Origin: Daedaleopsis sinensis
Taxonomy: Eukaryota; Basidiomycota; Agaricomycetes; Polyporales; Polyporaceae
Reading direction: 5' to 3'
NCBI GenBank assembly: GCA_033807695.1
Contig: CM066311.1
Span: 1,798,001 to 1,862,000 of the forward strand
DNA: 64,000 bases
Shown here: one piece after another, positions 1 to 11,800 of the stretch
Numbering within the stretch: position 1 is the stretch's first letter
How the letters are laid out: each line of letters opens with the position of its first letter
Notes under the pieces: generated by a model
Told to the model about the DNA's origin: nothing
What the model saw: only the letters and a program-made list of their open reading frames with translations
The model's database searches: none
Made by a program: the position numbers and the translations under genes

Positions 1-2101
1 CTTGCATCTTGCATCTTGCCGAGTGTGGTCCCGAGGATGGACTGCCAGTGGACGCGTGTCGGGTCGGAAGGAACAATCTGAGCAGAGGTGCGAAAATGTA
101 CATGTAGCCGTGTGTGCGATGTCGAGCTGTCACTGGACTAGAGATCGTTGACCAATGGAGACCTCTTACTCGAAAGGTTCCGTGCTTGCCACAGTGGTGC
201 GGCGCGAGGGCGCGCGACTGCGATCCTCGGGGCTCGGGGTTCGAGTCTCCGAGCTTTCTCTGTCAGAGTAGCTTCAAGTCTATTCTGCTACTGCATACTA
301 CCGGGGTGGGAGCAGTTGCAACGGATGGTTGTCATGCTTCCTGCATCCCAGGTGCATCCACGCCCCCGCCCCCCATGTGGTACGTGTCGTGTTTGTCATG
401 CAGATCATGAAACTGACGCACATGTGGTATGCACGATGCATGATGTGGGGGTGCAGTTGCATCTGTGTCCTTATGGCCCTGACGCGCAGAATCATTCATA
501 ACTCAAGTTACAAGTATAGGCATAACAGACAGATCGCCGCCATGGAAATGCGCCTCTATCATACCCCCGCAGTCGGCAGGTCATCGGTCATGCACATATC
601 ACGAACGAGCTGTGTCCTGGCGGTGAGTGTTCTCCGCATCGTATTTTGTCATGATCACTCGGCTTCGTCGGGATTGCACTGCGCCCACGCGCAATGCCCA
701 TATGCATGCCTACCCCCCACCCCCGAGGATTGGAATGAGGCGGGTGTACTACGGTGTACTTGGTGACCGCCGGTTACCTGTATACGGCAGCAGCGTCGTA
801 GCGACGCCACCTGTCTATGTACTTCCCCGAGGCCTCGCGTTGCGGTTCCAGAATCCAGACCTGACCCAGACCAAGTAAGTAGTACGTCGAGCACGCGAAC
901 CGGTCCCTCTCCCGGATGAGCCCACACCTGCTGCGACCTACAGCATGTTGCGTAGATCATGGGCGGAAATGAGCTTTTTGAGCTTGTTGAACTTATGGAT
1001 GATGTCATAGAGGTAAATCCTGTACTTACTTCTTGCTCTCCGAGACGCTCGTGGTTTGCTCAGCCTCCACGACTAGTCCTCGACAACAGCCAATCCCTTC
1101 GACTTGCTCTCAAGCCACAAGTAAAGTCTCGATGCTCGACCTCGCGTCGTATTACATATTATTATGTATGACTATAGCCCTCCTCAATTTTGAGGGAAAG
1201 GGAAATCGGGGGGAAATCTCATGAGCTGATGGTGATGGGCGCGCGAGACAGCCGAATGCGAGACGCCGTCGAAAACACTCACGTATACCTGGGATCCGCA
1301 ACTACAGCAGTCGTGTCGCATGTCGTTCGAAAGCCAAGGACATTGACATCCCCTTTATCTGGGTGCGAAGACGACAGAACGAGTGGTTCGAGAGGGAGAG
1401 ACGTTTGCAAGTCCTTCGTCGATTTGTTTACCGTCCGGTTGTCACTCGGCTCTCGTGCATCAGCTCATGAGATTTCCCCCCGATTCCCCTTTCCCTCAAA
1501 ATTGAGGAGGGCTTATGCGGAGCTATGCGGGCAGCATACATATTTACCATGACAACGGGGCCGGCGCTGCGCGCAAAGATCACGATCATGCGATAGGCGG
1601 ACCTTGGATGCCAAGCCGCGTTGTTCTTCCGTCGGCGAGTCCCCGTTTTGCCGACGGCGAGCTCCTGGTAGGTAGCCGTGAGCTAACTTCAGCTCGAACT
1701 CCACTTTGAACTCTGTTTTGTCGCGATTCGGGATCTTCGTTATTGAACTCCGAGTCCAAGTTCGCTAATACTCTTGGTGGAAAGCAGGAATGATCGTGCT
1801 CGTCAACCCTTGTTCAAGCCGTCAATGTCCGCCACAGCCGTGCAGAACCGCGCCTGCACATAGCCGGAGCCGCCGACCTTTGCCAAGCCCGGTGCTTAGC
1901 GCAAATCGCCTTCGAAAGCAGCGACTGAGTCCTTTGCGATCATATGGCCTTGATGCAGCCTGACGACGGTCGGGGCGCGTGCGCGATGAGCTACGCTCCG
2001 TTAAATACCTCGATGGCAGCGATCCGCGAGTCCTCACCTTTCTCTCTCTAGGTCACCCGTGGTCCCTTCTTTTCTCACTCACCTTCGTTCCCTACACCAC
2101 A
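1..2101. other. Intergenic region upstream of the sedolisin gene
   Basis: No open frame here resembles a known protein, and the frames overlap on both strands, as chance frames do in GC-rich DNA. The first 19 bases are a short 7-bp tandem repeat (unit cttgcat). A MITE-like element lies at 1176-1513. The final 100-200 bases are presumably the promoter and 5' UTR of the protease gene starting at 2102. No clear TATA box is visible. Confidence 0.5.
1176..1513. mobile_element. MITE-like element with 56-bp terminal inverted repeats
   Basis: Positions 1176-1231 and 1458-1513 are inverted copies that differ at one base of 56. Both ends start AGCCCTCCTC and read inward through an A/T hairpin (CCTCAATTTTGAGG) and a G-rich stretch to CATGAGCTGATG. 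The 226-bp interior has no recognisable coding sequence. The trinucleotide TAT flanks both outer ends and may be a 3-bp target-site duplication. Short length, long near-identical termini and no transposase fit a non-autonomous DNA transposon. The superfamily cannot be assigned. A folded-back duplication is the alternative. Confidence 0.7.
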
Positions 2102-4589
2102 ATGGTTGCAGCCGGTCTGCTCGTTTTCACCTCTCTTCTCTCCCTTGCACTCGGCAGGCCTACCGCACAGGCCGACAGCCATGTCTTGCACCGCCGCGCG
2201 AACGTGCCCCAAGGGTTCACCTACCGGCAAAAGGCCTCTCAGGAGTCCATCTTGAACCTCCGCATCGCGCTCGTGCAGAACAACGCGACCGGTCTTGAGA
2301 CTGCGTTGTACGACGTCAGCAACCCCCTCAGTGAGAACTACGGTCACCACCTTTCTAAGGCCGAGGTACGTTGAGCGCTCTCTCTAATCACTCACGGGTA
2401 AGCCTGACTTTCTGTTCTCGCGCATAGGTCGAGAAGCTCGTCGCTCCCAGCCCGGAAAGTGTGGAGAAGGTCACGGCGTGGCTCAAGAACAACGGCCTCA
2501 CGCCCCAGACAATCTCGCCCGCAGGCGACTGGCTCTCTGTTAAGGTCCCCATCAGCAAGGCGAACACGCTCATCAGTGCGGACTACAACGAGTACGTCGT
2601 AGACAAGACCAACCAGACGGAGGTCCGTACGCTTGCGTACTCGATCCCCGAGTCGCTCAAGGGCCACCTCGCCTTCATCTACCCGACGACCCAGTAAGTC
2701 ACCTAATATCATGTTTGGTGGGTAAGCATGTGCTGAATGTGCAATCAAATCATAGGTTCATTGAGCCTACCACTCGCGCGACCCCCTCTTTCCAGATCGT
2801 GGACCTTCCCCGCACTACCAAGAAACGCGGCTCGCGGCGTGCTCAGGTTCCCGCTGCCTGCGACAAGCAGATCACCCCCGAGTGTCTCATCGCGTTATAC
2901 AATATCCCGACGACTCCTGCTTCCGCAAGTGGCAACAGCCTTGGTGTCTCTGGCTTTATTGACGAGATCGCCAACAAGGACGATCTGGCTGTAAGCATGC
3001 TTGGCGGTTGTCACCAATATTGTTCTCACAATCACCATACAGCAATTCCTGTCTGTCCTCCGCCCTGACTTCACCAATGGCACCTTCGACACCGTCTCGA
3101 TCGACAAGGGTATCACTGACACCGCTTCCCCGGGGACTGTCGAAGCCGTAAGTCCTCGCTGCCTCACGATGATTAACGCTCATTGACGTTTCGCGCCTCA
3201 GACCCTAGACATCCAATACACTGTCGGTCTCGCGACCAATGTGCCCACCACGTTCTTTTCGGTTGGTAATCAGAACCAGGATGGCCAGCTCGGCGGCTTC
3301 CTCGACATCATCAACTTTCTCCTCGACCAAGACCAGCCCCCGCTCGTCCTCTCGACCAGCTTCGGCTTCAGCGAGGCCGGCTTCGCGGCCGACCCTGAGC
3401 TCGCTACGTGAGCAGCGCTCCTCCTGGACACTGCCACTGTCATACTAACGAGTGATACAGCACTCTGTGCAATGCATACGGCCAGCTTGGTGCTCGTGGC
3501 ACATCCATTGTTTTCGCGTCAGGCGACGGTGGTGTCTCTGGTCCCCAGGCTAGCAAAGCTTGCGACGGTAAAGCGTTCGTCCCAACCTTCCCGTCCGGCT
3601 GTCCCTTGTAAGTATCGCTCAAAGCATGCCTCTAGCTCTGCTCGTGCTAACAACTATCTCCAATCAGCTTGACCTCCGTCGGAAGCACCCAAGGCATCGA
3701 TGAGACCGCCGCTCCGTTCTCGTCCGGGGGCTTCTCCAACGTCTTCAAGCGCCCCGCGTACCAGGACGCCGCCGTCGCTGCGTACCTCCAGAAGCTCGGG
3801 AAGACGAACGCTGGCCTCTTCAACACAGCGGGCCGCGCCTTCCCCGACGTCTCCACACAGGGTGTCAACTTCGTCGTCGACGTCGCGGGCAACGGCCAGG
3901 GCGTCTCCGGCACGAGCGCGTCGAGCCCGACGTTCGCGTCCGTGGTCGCGCTCCTCAACGACGCGCTCCTCGCCGCCGGAAAGGCGCCGCTCGGCTTCCT
4001 CAACCCGCTCCTGTACTCGCAGGGCGCCGCCGCGCTCAACGACGTCACCACGGGCAGCAACCCCGGCTGCGGCACCGACGGCTTCCCCGCGCTCGAGGGC
4101 TGGGACCCCGTCACCGGCCTCGGCACGCCCGACTTTGCCAAGCTGCTCACGCTCGTGACCGGCAGCGCGGCGGGCGGCGGCGACAACGGTTCCGAGGGCG
4201 GCGCGGCCGCCGGAAACGGTACCGCGACGGCGACGGAGAGCGCGTCGACGTCTGCGTCTGCGTCGAAGACCACGTCCAAGGGGTCGAAGGCCACATCTAA
4301 GGCGTCTGCGTCCACGACGACGGAGAGCGCGTCCGCTTCGACCACCGCGTCCTCGTCCGCCTCCGCCACCGAGAGCGCGTCGACGACTGCGAAGACTACA
4401 AGCGCCGCGTCGACCTCGACCGCGTCTGCGACGACGACGAGCGCGTCCAAGGCCGCGACGAGCACCGCCGCGGCCTCCGGCAAGGGCGCCAGCATCGGCG
4501 GGATCAACATCCAGGACATCTTGAACGACCCAGCCTTCGCCGACATCATCAAGAAGATCGTCGACAAGCTCGGGCTCGGCGGCAACTGA
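2102..4589 (+). CDS. Secreted sedolisin (peptidase S53, tripeptidyl-peptidase type)
   Basis: This is an acidic serine-carboxyl protease that digests protein outside the cell. Seven exons are proposed: 2102-2365, 2428-2693, 2756-2990, 3043-3147, 3202-3407, 3461-3607 and 3668-4589; all introns are GT-AG and 50-65 bp. The N-terminus (MVAAGLLVFTSLLSLALG) is a signal peptide, followed by a pro-kumamolisin propeptide (SQESILNLRIALVQNN, YGHHLSKAEV). The catalytic domain shows the E-x3-D pair in EATLDIQY (split by the intron at 3148-3201) and the nucleophile in SGTSASSPTFAS. A calcium-site-like DPVTGLGTPDF follows. After the catalytic domain come about 100 Ser/Thr/Ala-rich residues and a short hydrophobic/charged tail. 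The start is the first ATG before the signal peptide. The family call is firm; tripeptidyl versus endopeptidase activity cannot be decided. Confidence 0.93.
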
Positions 4590-5216
4590 GCACTGAATAT
4601 GAGTGGATAGGGACGGAGTGCGGGAGTCAGAGGGAGAAAGAGAGGGGGATGACGTTTGGGTTTCCTTGCTCTTTCCTAGTGTCTGCTTCGGCGGCGGTCG
4701 CTAGGACTACTTACCGTTCACCTCGTGGTACTAGGCTACTATGTGGGACGAATGAGAATGAAGGCCACCGCGCGGTTTTGACCTCTACCTCGTTGACGCA
4801 GTCTGATCATGAGTGTTGTCATTGACCGGTCAATCAAAAGATCAAGTCAGTACTAGAGAAGGAAGATATTCATCACCCGTGTTCGCCGCCACCGATCCCG
4901 CCTTCACTGAGGGAGGGATGAAGGGCGGGAGGGTCTGTACTTACTGGTGAGTTGTGATTTGAGAGTCTTGGGGCGCGACACCACTGTTATCCGCTGGATG
5001 GTTCAAAATACTAGGATTACATCATGGTGCCAGTGCTCTAGTAGCAGTAGCATATGCTCCGGATACATCATGCATAGTAGTACATAGTGATGAGTCTGCT
5101 ATAATGGCGATGGTACATAGTGAAGGGGTCGGGTATTGGTGAAGCTGGATTCGATGTTATGAGAACGAACAGAACGCGGCGACTGTTAACAAGGCGATGG
5201 AAGATGCGACTCAAGG
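4590..5216. other. Intergenic region between convergent genes
   Basis: This holds the 3' flanks of the sedolisin (+) and the WW-type membrane protein (-). No coding potential or RNA gene is seen. The repeated acatagtag/tacatagtg motif around 5070-5120 may be part of an A/T-rich 3' end region. Confidence 0.4.
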
Positions 5217-8200
5217 TCAGACCATGTTCTCGACACGTCTACGGGCCTCCTCCAAATGAGAAGACACAGCAGTGCTACCACTTTCGGGTGAGTGGCGCGT
5301 GCTGCCGCTGTCAGGGAGCCTTGGCCTGCTGTCGCTCCCGGGCGGCTTGTGCACGTTGTCGTCGAGGAGGAACGGGTTGATGCCTACGAGGGACCCGTGC
5401 CCATTCGGACCCTCCAGAGAGTTACGCATTCTGTCCCGGTCTCGAGAGGGCTGTGCGCTTGGGTGGCCCTCTAGGGACCTGTACGCGTTGGCTCGCTCGA
5501 GGGACGGGCGCGAGCCTCCGCTCTCGACAGAATCGCGCATGCTCGTATGATCGACGGTAATGCGCACACTTCTGTTCGAGACGGACTCGTGCGTGTCCTC
5601 TTTCTCGGGGGTCTGGGGCGCACTGCGATCCTTCAAGGACGTGCTGCCGGTGGATTTCCGCGTTTTCTTGGACCGTTTCGGACTGAGCGTCTTCATAGCG
5701 TCCACAGAGAACGTCCTAATCTTCTTGCCCATAGTTTTTAGGGTGGGCACCCTCTTGACCTTCTTGACGAGGGCTTTTGTCCTCTCCATTTTATCTCGGA
5801 GGACCTCGAAGCCCTTCGGTGGCTCCCAATTGCCGTTGTGCACGACTGATGCAAGGAGCATGGCAAACACGAGGAGCGCGATACCGATCGAGATTCGCGT
5901 CGTGACACTGGTGCTGTAGAAGCACACCCAGCAGATCGCCATGAAGAAAGTCAAGAGCCTAGCGAACAGTCAGATTGTTGCAAGTGCGAGAGGAGAGAGG
6001 ACGCTTACGCCCAAAGGAAGCATGCCGTCGGGATACTCATGACGACCGCTAACTTCTCTAGTCCATGGGAACTGCGTGTCCGGGAGAGAAGGTACTGCGC
6101 CTGCATGACACAATCAGCAGACTGTCCTGCAGTCTAGGTTAGAGGATTACACTTACTGCTTCTTCGCAGCGTCGGTAGCGACTTGGCTTATGCTGACGGG
6201 CCAATATTGTGCACGCGAAGATGTTTCCGAGACTGAGCAGTGTCGAGATATAGCTGATGATTTGACCAGCGCTCCTGTTGCTGCTACCCGTGTCGATGCT
6301 CTGTATGGCTAGAAAGCTGACATTCGCGGTCAAAATGACAGTGGACTACCAGTGATGCATGTTAGTCTTCGAGCGGCATCATGATACAATGACTGAAACT
6401 CACTGGTGTGATTGATTCCGCCAAATCTTCCTGCAGCTCGTCGACCATCTTCGACCATATAGTCTGGTTGACCATCCTGTCAACCCAGACCTTGCGCAAG
6501 CGTTCGAGATGCGTTCGCGGTGTGAAGAAAAACAACCAAGTGGCGCATTTGAACCACCATGAGAGCTTCTCCGGCTCATCTTCCAGTACACTGTGATCAC
6601 TCTCGAGCTGCGCATAACGCTCGCCGTGGTAGCGGATGAATCGTTCCATCACTGTTCTATCCTTCAGTGACCAGCAGAAAGTACAGAACTCGGAGAACCG
6701 CTTACGCAGGAAAGAGTTCAATCGGGCTGAACGGAATTCATGAGCGATTTTTGTTTTAATGCAAAAGCAAGTTCGTGTTTACCGAGAGTGACTACGTGCT
6801 GCGCTAAGCTCGGCCGACCATCACCTGGCAGTTCACAATACTCTCGCATCAGCAAAAATGAAGCATATCAGTGCATGTATAATTCCTCACTGTTGGCGTT
6901 TAAGAGCTCCTTGCAGATTTGCATGAAGTAATGCAGATCTTCGTCATTCCAAGCGGCGGTAGTAGTTGGGGATGTCCTGCGATCTGCCACAAGAAGTCGG
7001 CATCACTGTGTCAACAGCGCAGGGTGCGAGTACCCACCAAAGAGAAGATAGGAAATGTCTCCCAGAATCGAGTGTAACTTCTCTTGTGAGAGGTTCCGAC
7101 CGTCTGGAAACATGTAGGTATGCTCCCTGATTACTGACAATCAACACACGTATGATGTTTCCAAACAACAATTAATCTCACCAGAACTGCGATTGAAGAG
7201 CGTGTGCTGCAACGGAGTTGTGGCGATAAGAATGCAGTTCAGCGTATACAAAGGGCGTGCGAGACTCACACAAATGTTCCCGACTCAAGATCCTAACATC
7301 GGGAAATTCGTTCGTGACAAACTCTTCGGGGCATTTAAGGAGCCAGTAAACCTCTTCGTTGACTATGTCGCACAGATAGTAGCATCCGACGTAGTCTCCG
7401 TCATCGTCGATGTAGAAGTGTATCCCGATCTCTGTGTCAGCCATTTTGATGCCGGGGTGTTCCTCTATCTTCGCGCATAGAGTCTCGACCGTCTTGTCGG
7501 TGTATCGCAAATTCATGGGATCGTACAGATATATGTTGGTGAAGAAGTTCTGATATCCAGCGACAGTCATGAGAAGAGCAAAGTATATCTCGATTGCTGT
7601 GGTGCGCTCACCTCGTATCGGAAGTACAACGATCCCTCGGGATGCACAACGGGCTCCCACCTCCCGGCTTTCCCTCTGGCGATGCTAGGGATGAACACGT
7701 TGGTGCAACGATAGTAGAAACAAGACACGTACCTTCTTGGAATGCTGCTCATCGCGGGGATAGACGTATGTGGTCTCTCTTGATCCCGTGGGCTAGATTC
7801 GTGATGTGATCGTTAGACGTCAAATTAGACCACTGCCATTACTCACATTTTCTCTCTACACTCATACCGATTACGCCTGAAAAAGCTCACAGGAGCTTCA
7901 GCTAAGTACAACTCCTTATCCTCCTCGGAGGTTTGTTCGTTTCCGCCTGTTACATCTCCTGGCGGCGCGACGTAGTTGCCCGGTTCTGCTGTTAATGGCC
8001 CATCCAGGATAGTATTCGGCCCGTCCTCGAGGACTGGGCTATCCTTGAGAGTGACCGAAGAAGCCCTTGAGTCGGGACGCGTGTTTGTCGGAGGCAACGA
8101 AAGTGTGGCTTCAGGTGTCCTCGGAGAGGGGCAAGGCGACGGAGAGGGAGTGCAACGAGGTGATGGGGTTGGGGACCGACGACGGATCTCGCACTGATGC

Positions 8201-8304
8201 ATAGGCACGTCTATCAGCGGTGCCGCACTTGTACCCCTCGAGATGCTGTGTAGCGAGTATTGGGAGCTGGATGCTCGGATCACATTGGATTCCGATGCGT
8301 CCAT
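5217..8304 (-). CDS. WW-domain-containing multi-pass membrane protein (basidiomycete family)
   Basis: Many small exons on the minus strand encode a protein of a family common in Agaricomycetes; its function is unknown. In order: a Ser/Pro-rich N-terminal tail (around 7843-8304); a WW-like segment with WEPVVHPEGSLYF (around 7660); a long middle domain (YLYDPMNLRYTDKTVETLC, IHFYIDDDGDYVGCYYLCD, 7178-7540); a W-rich helical part (6362-6721); hydrophobic segments (STVILTANVSFLAIQ, then IISYISTLLSLGNIF); and a final hydrophobic pair (FFMAICWVCFYSTS, IGIALLVFAMLLASV) before a charged Ser-rich cytoplasmic tail ending at 5217. The chosen start is the first in-frame ATG. An extra first exon starting at 8464 (MPRVYKAVLGFLSSLNPYII) is likely, but I could not find a splice that joins it in frame. 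Overall assignment is good; the 5' end is uncertain. Confidence 0.75.
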
Positions 8305-8880
8305 ATCTTCCAGCGGCTGGATAGTTGGATAGATGTGGTCTCGCACAGAAAGTGGAAGAGGGAGGGGAACGACGGGCACTGGGGGAGGGCTGTAAAGGGC
8401 ATCCGATAATATATGGGTTCAGACTGGAAAGGAAGCCTAGGACAGCCTTGTAAACACGAGGCATTGTGGTCTGAACGCCCTTTCCTCTGGGCACTCGTGA
8501 CTGCCCACGCTCGGGAAATGCGCTTCTTCCGAAACCCGAGTTTGCTCGGGGGAAATCCTATCTATACACGGAGACACTCACCTTGAGTCGGTCTCGAAAC
8601 TTGTTTGCATTGGACAATACACTATGCGATCATGCCAGCTAGCATGACTGTGAAATATGTCACTCACCGAGATTCATCTGCGAAGCGCTAAAGCGAGGGC
8701 GTTCCGGAGAACCTCGAAGCATGCCGGCATAGTGCCTCAAGTCAGCTACCGGTCCGATGCGATAAAGAAGATGTCATTTTCAGCGTTACAGGCGGGAGTA
8801 TTTGCGACAATGTCCAAAGGCGGGTTCTCAGTTGCCCATGCAGCCCAGTGCAGACCCGTCCAGAATGATCGAAAGTGCAG
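8305..8880. other. Region between the WW protein 5' end and the COPA 3' end
   Basis: It probably contains the first exon and promoter of the WW-protein gene (ATGs at 8464 and 8494 on the minus strand) and the 3' UTR of the coatomer gene. Nothing else is recognisable. Confidence 0.4.
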
Positions 8881-11800
8881 CTATGACCGAGGCGCTGGCA
8901 GGCCAGCAGACGAGGCGCCGATTTCCGTGAGTTCCGTGAGCGGATCGAGCTGGCCCTTGTGTTGCGGGAGGTAAGCTGCATCCGTGTATGGGCAGCGGAC
9001 CGCTGGCGAGCCCTTGTAGATGGGCGTGAAGCTGGCGGCGCAAGTCTCGAACTCGGTGAACTCGTCGTAGTCGATCTCAACCGCATTCCTTGGGTTGCGG
9101 TCTCCAGCAGCAATACGTTGCCTCGCCTGCGAGCATATGATCAGACAGGATGCCACGCATTAGACGACAAGTGGACGTTACCTGCGCCACGATCTTGGGG
9201 TCAGGGTTGAGGTCCAGCAAGCGGCGGGCGAACTTCGCAGCCGTGGCGTGGTTGTTCGCCTTTGCAAAAACACCAATCGCACTACGTAGTGCGATCTGCA
9301 TGTGCGCGGGCTGCAACTTGCAATGCGTGAAGTAAGCTGCGAGTTCCAAGCTGCGACGAACGTTGTCGGGGTCCTCCTGCGCGACACGTCGGCGTTCGAG
9401 CTCAATAGTGACGCCCAGGAGATATTCCCGAGCAAGCGTCACTAAGTCGCGCCACTACCATGAGGCATCGATGAGCGGTCTGGGGGACTTTTACTGGTCA
9501 GGACACACGTACCTCCTTGGCCTCGTTGTCGGAGGCGATGGGAATGAGGATCAGCGACCGGAGCGCAGATCGGAAGACAACCTGTGCATCCGACAGCTTG
9601 TTTCCAGACACGGCGCGGAATCCTTCTGTGAGCTCCGTCCTGATGGATGTAAGGGTGCGCACGGCAACTGGCAGAACACGACTAGAAGACGACTCCTCTG
9701 GGTTGCGGCGGAGATGCAGCTGCAGAGGTGGCAAGGACGCCAGTGGTGAAAGGTATGCGTGTGACGAGCGGTAAATGGAGAGGAAGACAGGCTTGAGGTG
9801 GGCGAAGTTGACCACCCCGAATTGTCGGTGGAGTAACTAGGCGCAAAGCGTCATTCTCGTGTAGCCTTGTGTGCAAATGGCCACAAACGTACCTGCATTG
9901 CCGTGTCGAACGAGCCCGCAGCAACATGATCTGCGGCGAACGGAGAGTTGCGTGTCCAGAGCTCTGTCTCGCTCACGCCGGGGTTGGCACCAGCGCCAAG
10001 GTCTACCTCCTCTTCGGGAGCCTCTTCTTCGTGCTCTTCCTCTTCTGCCTCCGCATCGGCGTCGAGGTCCCACGCGCCCTCCTCAGCAGCGATATCCTCG
10101 ACCGCCTCTTCATCCTTAGCCCAGTCATCGAGGGCAGCTGAAGCGGCAGCGCCACCGTCAATCCCATTGAGGTACGGTGCATCGGCGCCACCCTCAAGGT
10201 TGCCGTTAGCAAGCGCCTTGTCGAAGACGCTCTCGCCCGTGGACAGTGCGGGCCAGTTGAGATTGGTGGTCGTAGTTATGACAGTCGGTGGCTTCAGGGT
10301 CGACTGCCCAAAGGAGGGGACATCGTCGACATCAGCCTCCGTAAGACCCGCCGTCTCTAAGATTTCAAGGGCGACGTCTTCGAGGCCGTTTGTCTTCGCA
10401 GTCAGGTATGCCAAAGAGACTAAAAGTAGCAGTGAGTAAAAGGCCGCGTGGATATCGGAGCAATCAACGTACACATGCCCACGTCCCGCATGACGGCAAT
10501 ACGACCAAGAACGTCCCCAGCATAGAGCGCGTTGTGGAATCGGGACATCGGATCGCCACGAGCATCCGCGATCTTCTGCATCTTGGTCAGCTTGTCCGTG
10601 CTGCCGGTGGCCAGGTACAAGAACGAGAGCTTGTCGAAGTTCTTCGTGCGCTGGAACGCCTTCTCCACGATCTGTCGGAAATGAAACGAAGCACTGAGCG
10701 ACCACCCGACACGACCACCTTCCGTCGTCAGAGCGATCTGTACCCACCTTGTGGTTGCCTTGCTTCAGGGCCTGCTGCGCGAGTCGCTCCCAGCACTCGG
10801 GCCGGTCAATGGCCTGAGCAGTCTCCAACGCGACATCCAGATTGCCACATTCGATCGCAAGATCGAAACGCGTGTTTTTGTCTTGAACGAAATGCAGCGC
10901 GATCTGGGGGATATGCGCTAAGAAACGACTCGGCATATATGCGCGTTGATGCCACCTACCTCGGGGAAACCTTTTTGTTGCAAATAGGCAATAATACTCT
11001 GCCCCAGGAGATTAGATGTGCGAATAATGTACAACATTTCTTCGTGGTTGTTTCGTAGGAGCGAGAGCTTGAAACGGTACTCCGTGGGGTCGATTGTGAT
11101 CGTGCGGGGTCGCGCGGAGCGGTCAAGGCAATGTACCGTCTTGCCCTTGACACGGGTCAGGTAGACGGGGTTATCGAGGGTGCAAATAACACCATGATCA
11201 CTACGCGGGATTGAGTAGGCAAAACGACAATAAGCAACGATATCTAGAACATACCCTTGAGCGAGACAGTACTTGATATGGTTCAGGGTGGAGTAGATGA
11301 ACACGCCGGAGTCGTCCCATGCGCCAGACTTGATGCGAATGGTTTCGTGAATGAGGGTGTGCTGGGAGAAATTCTTGTTCGCGATGGTGATGGCTATGCA
11401 TACAGTCAGGTATTGGATGAAAACACGGTCACAACCACGTACTATGCTTGCTGAGAAGCGCGACAAGGGACCCGTCGGCGCTCCACACGACGTACTTGAC
11501 CGGCGGGGTGGTGATTTCGGCAAGAGTCTTCTGTTGCTGGATGTCGTACAGTACAACAGTTGTAGCCGAGCTCAGGATGAGGCTGGCAGTTCCACCGTAG
11601 AAAATCTCGTTGGTCTGAACAGGTGGCTTGATGCTCTTCACCACAGAGTTGGACAAGTCCCGGACTTCGATGAGCTGATCGCGGGCAGGTTGAGTATTTA
11701 CAAATGACAGGCTGCTAGAAGGAGCAACTAACCTGAGTGGACTTGTTGAGCACAGCGAACCTGTTCCTCGCGACGAAAATAGCCGCCTGGCCACTCCCGC

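Noticed and set aside
233..258. A tRNA-like T arm (GGTTCGAGTC)
   Set aside because: The T stem and loop look right, but no matching anticodon stem or D arm could be built upstream, so it is not a tRNA gene.
3647..4585. Long open frame on the minus strand opposite the sedolisin 3' exon
   Set aside because: It is low complexity (Val/Ala/Asp-rich), the shadow of a GC-rich Ser/Thr/Ala coding exon.
8379..8379. Start codon for the WW protein at 8379
   Set aside because: The codon there is GTG, not ATG. The first in-frame ATG is at 8304, and an upstream exon is likely.
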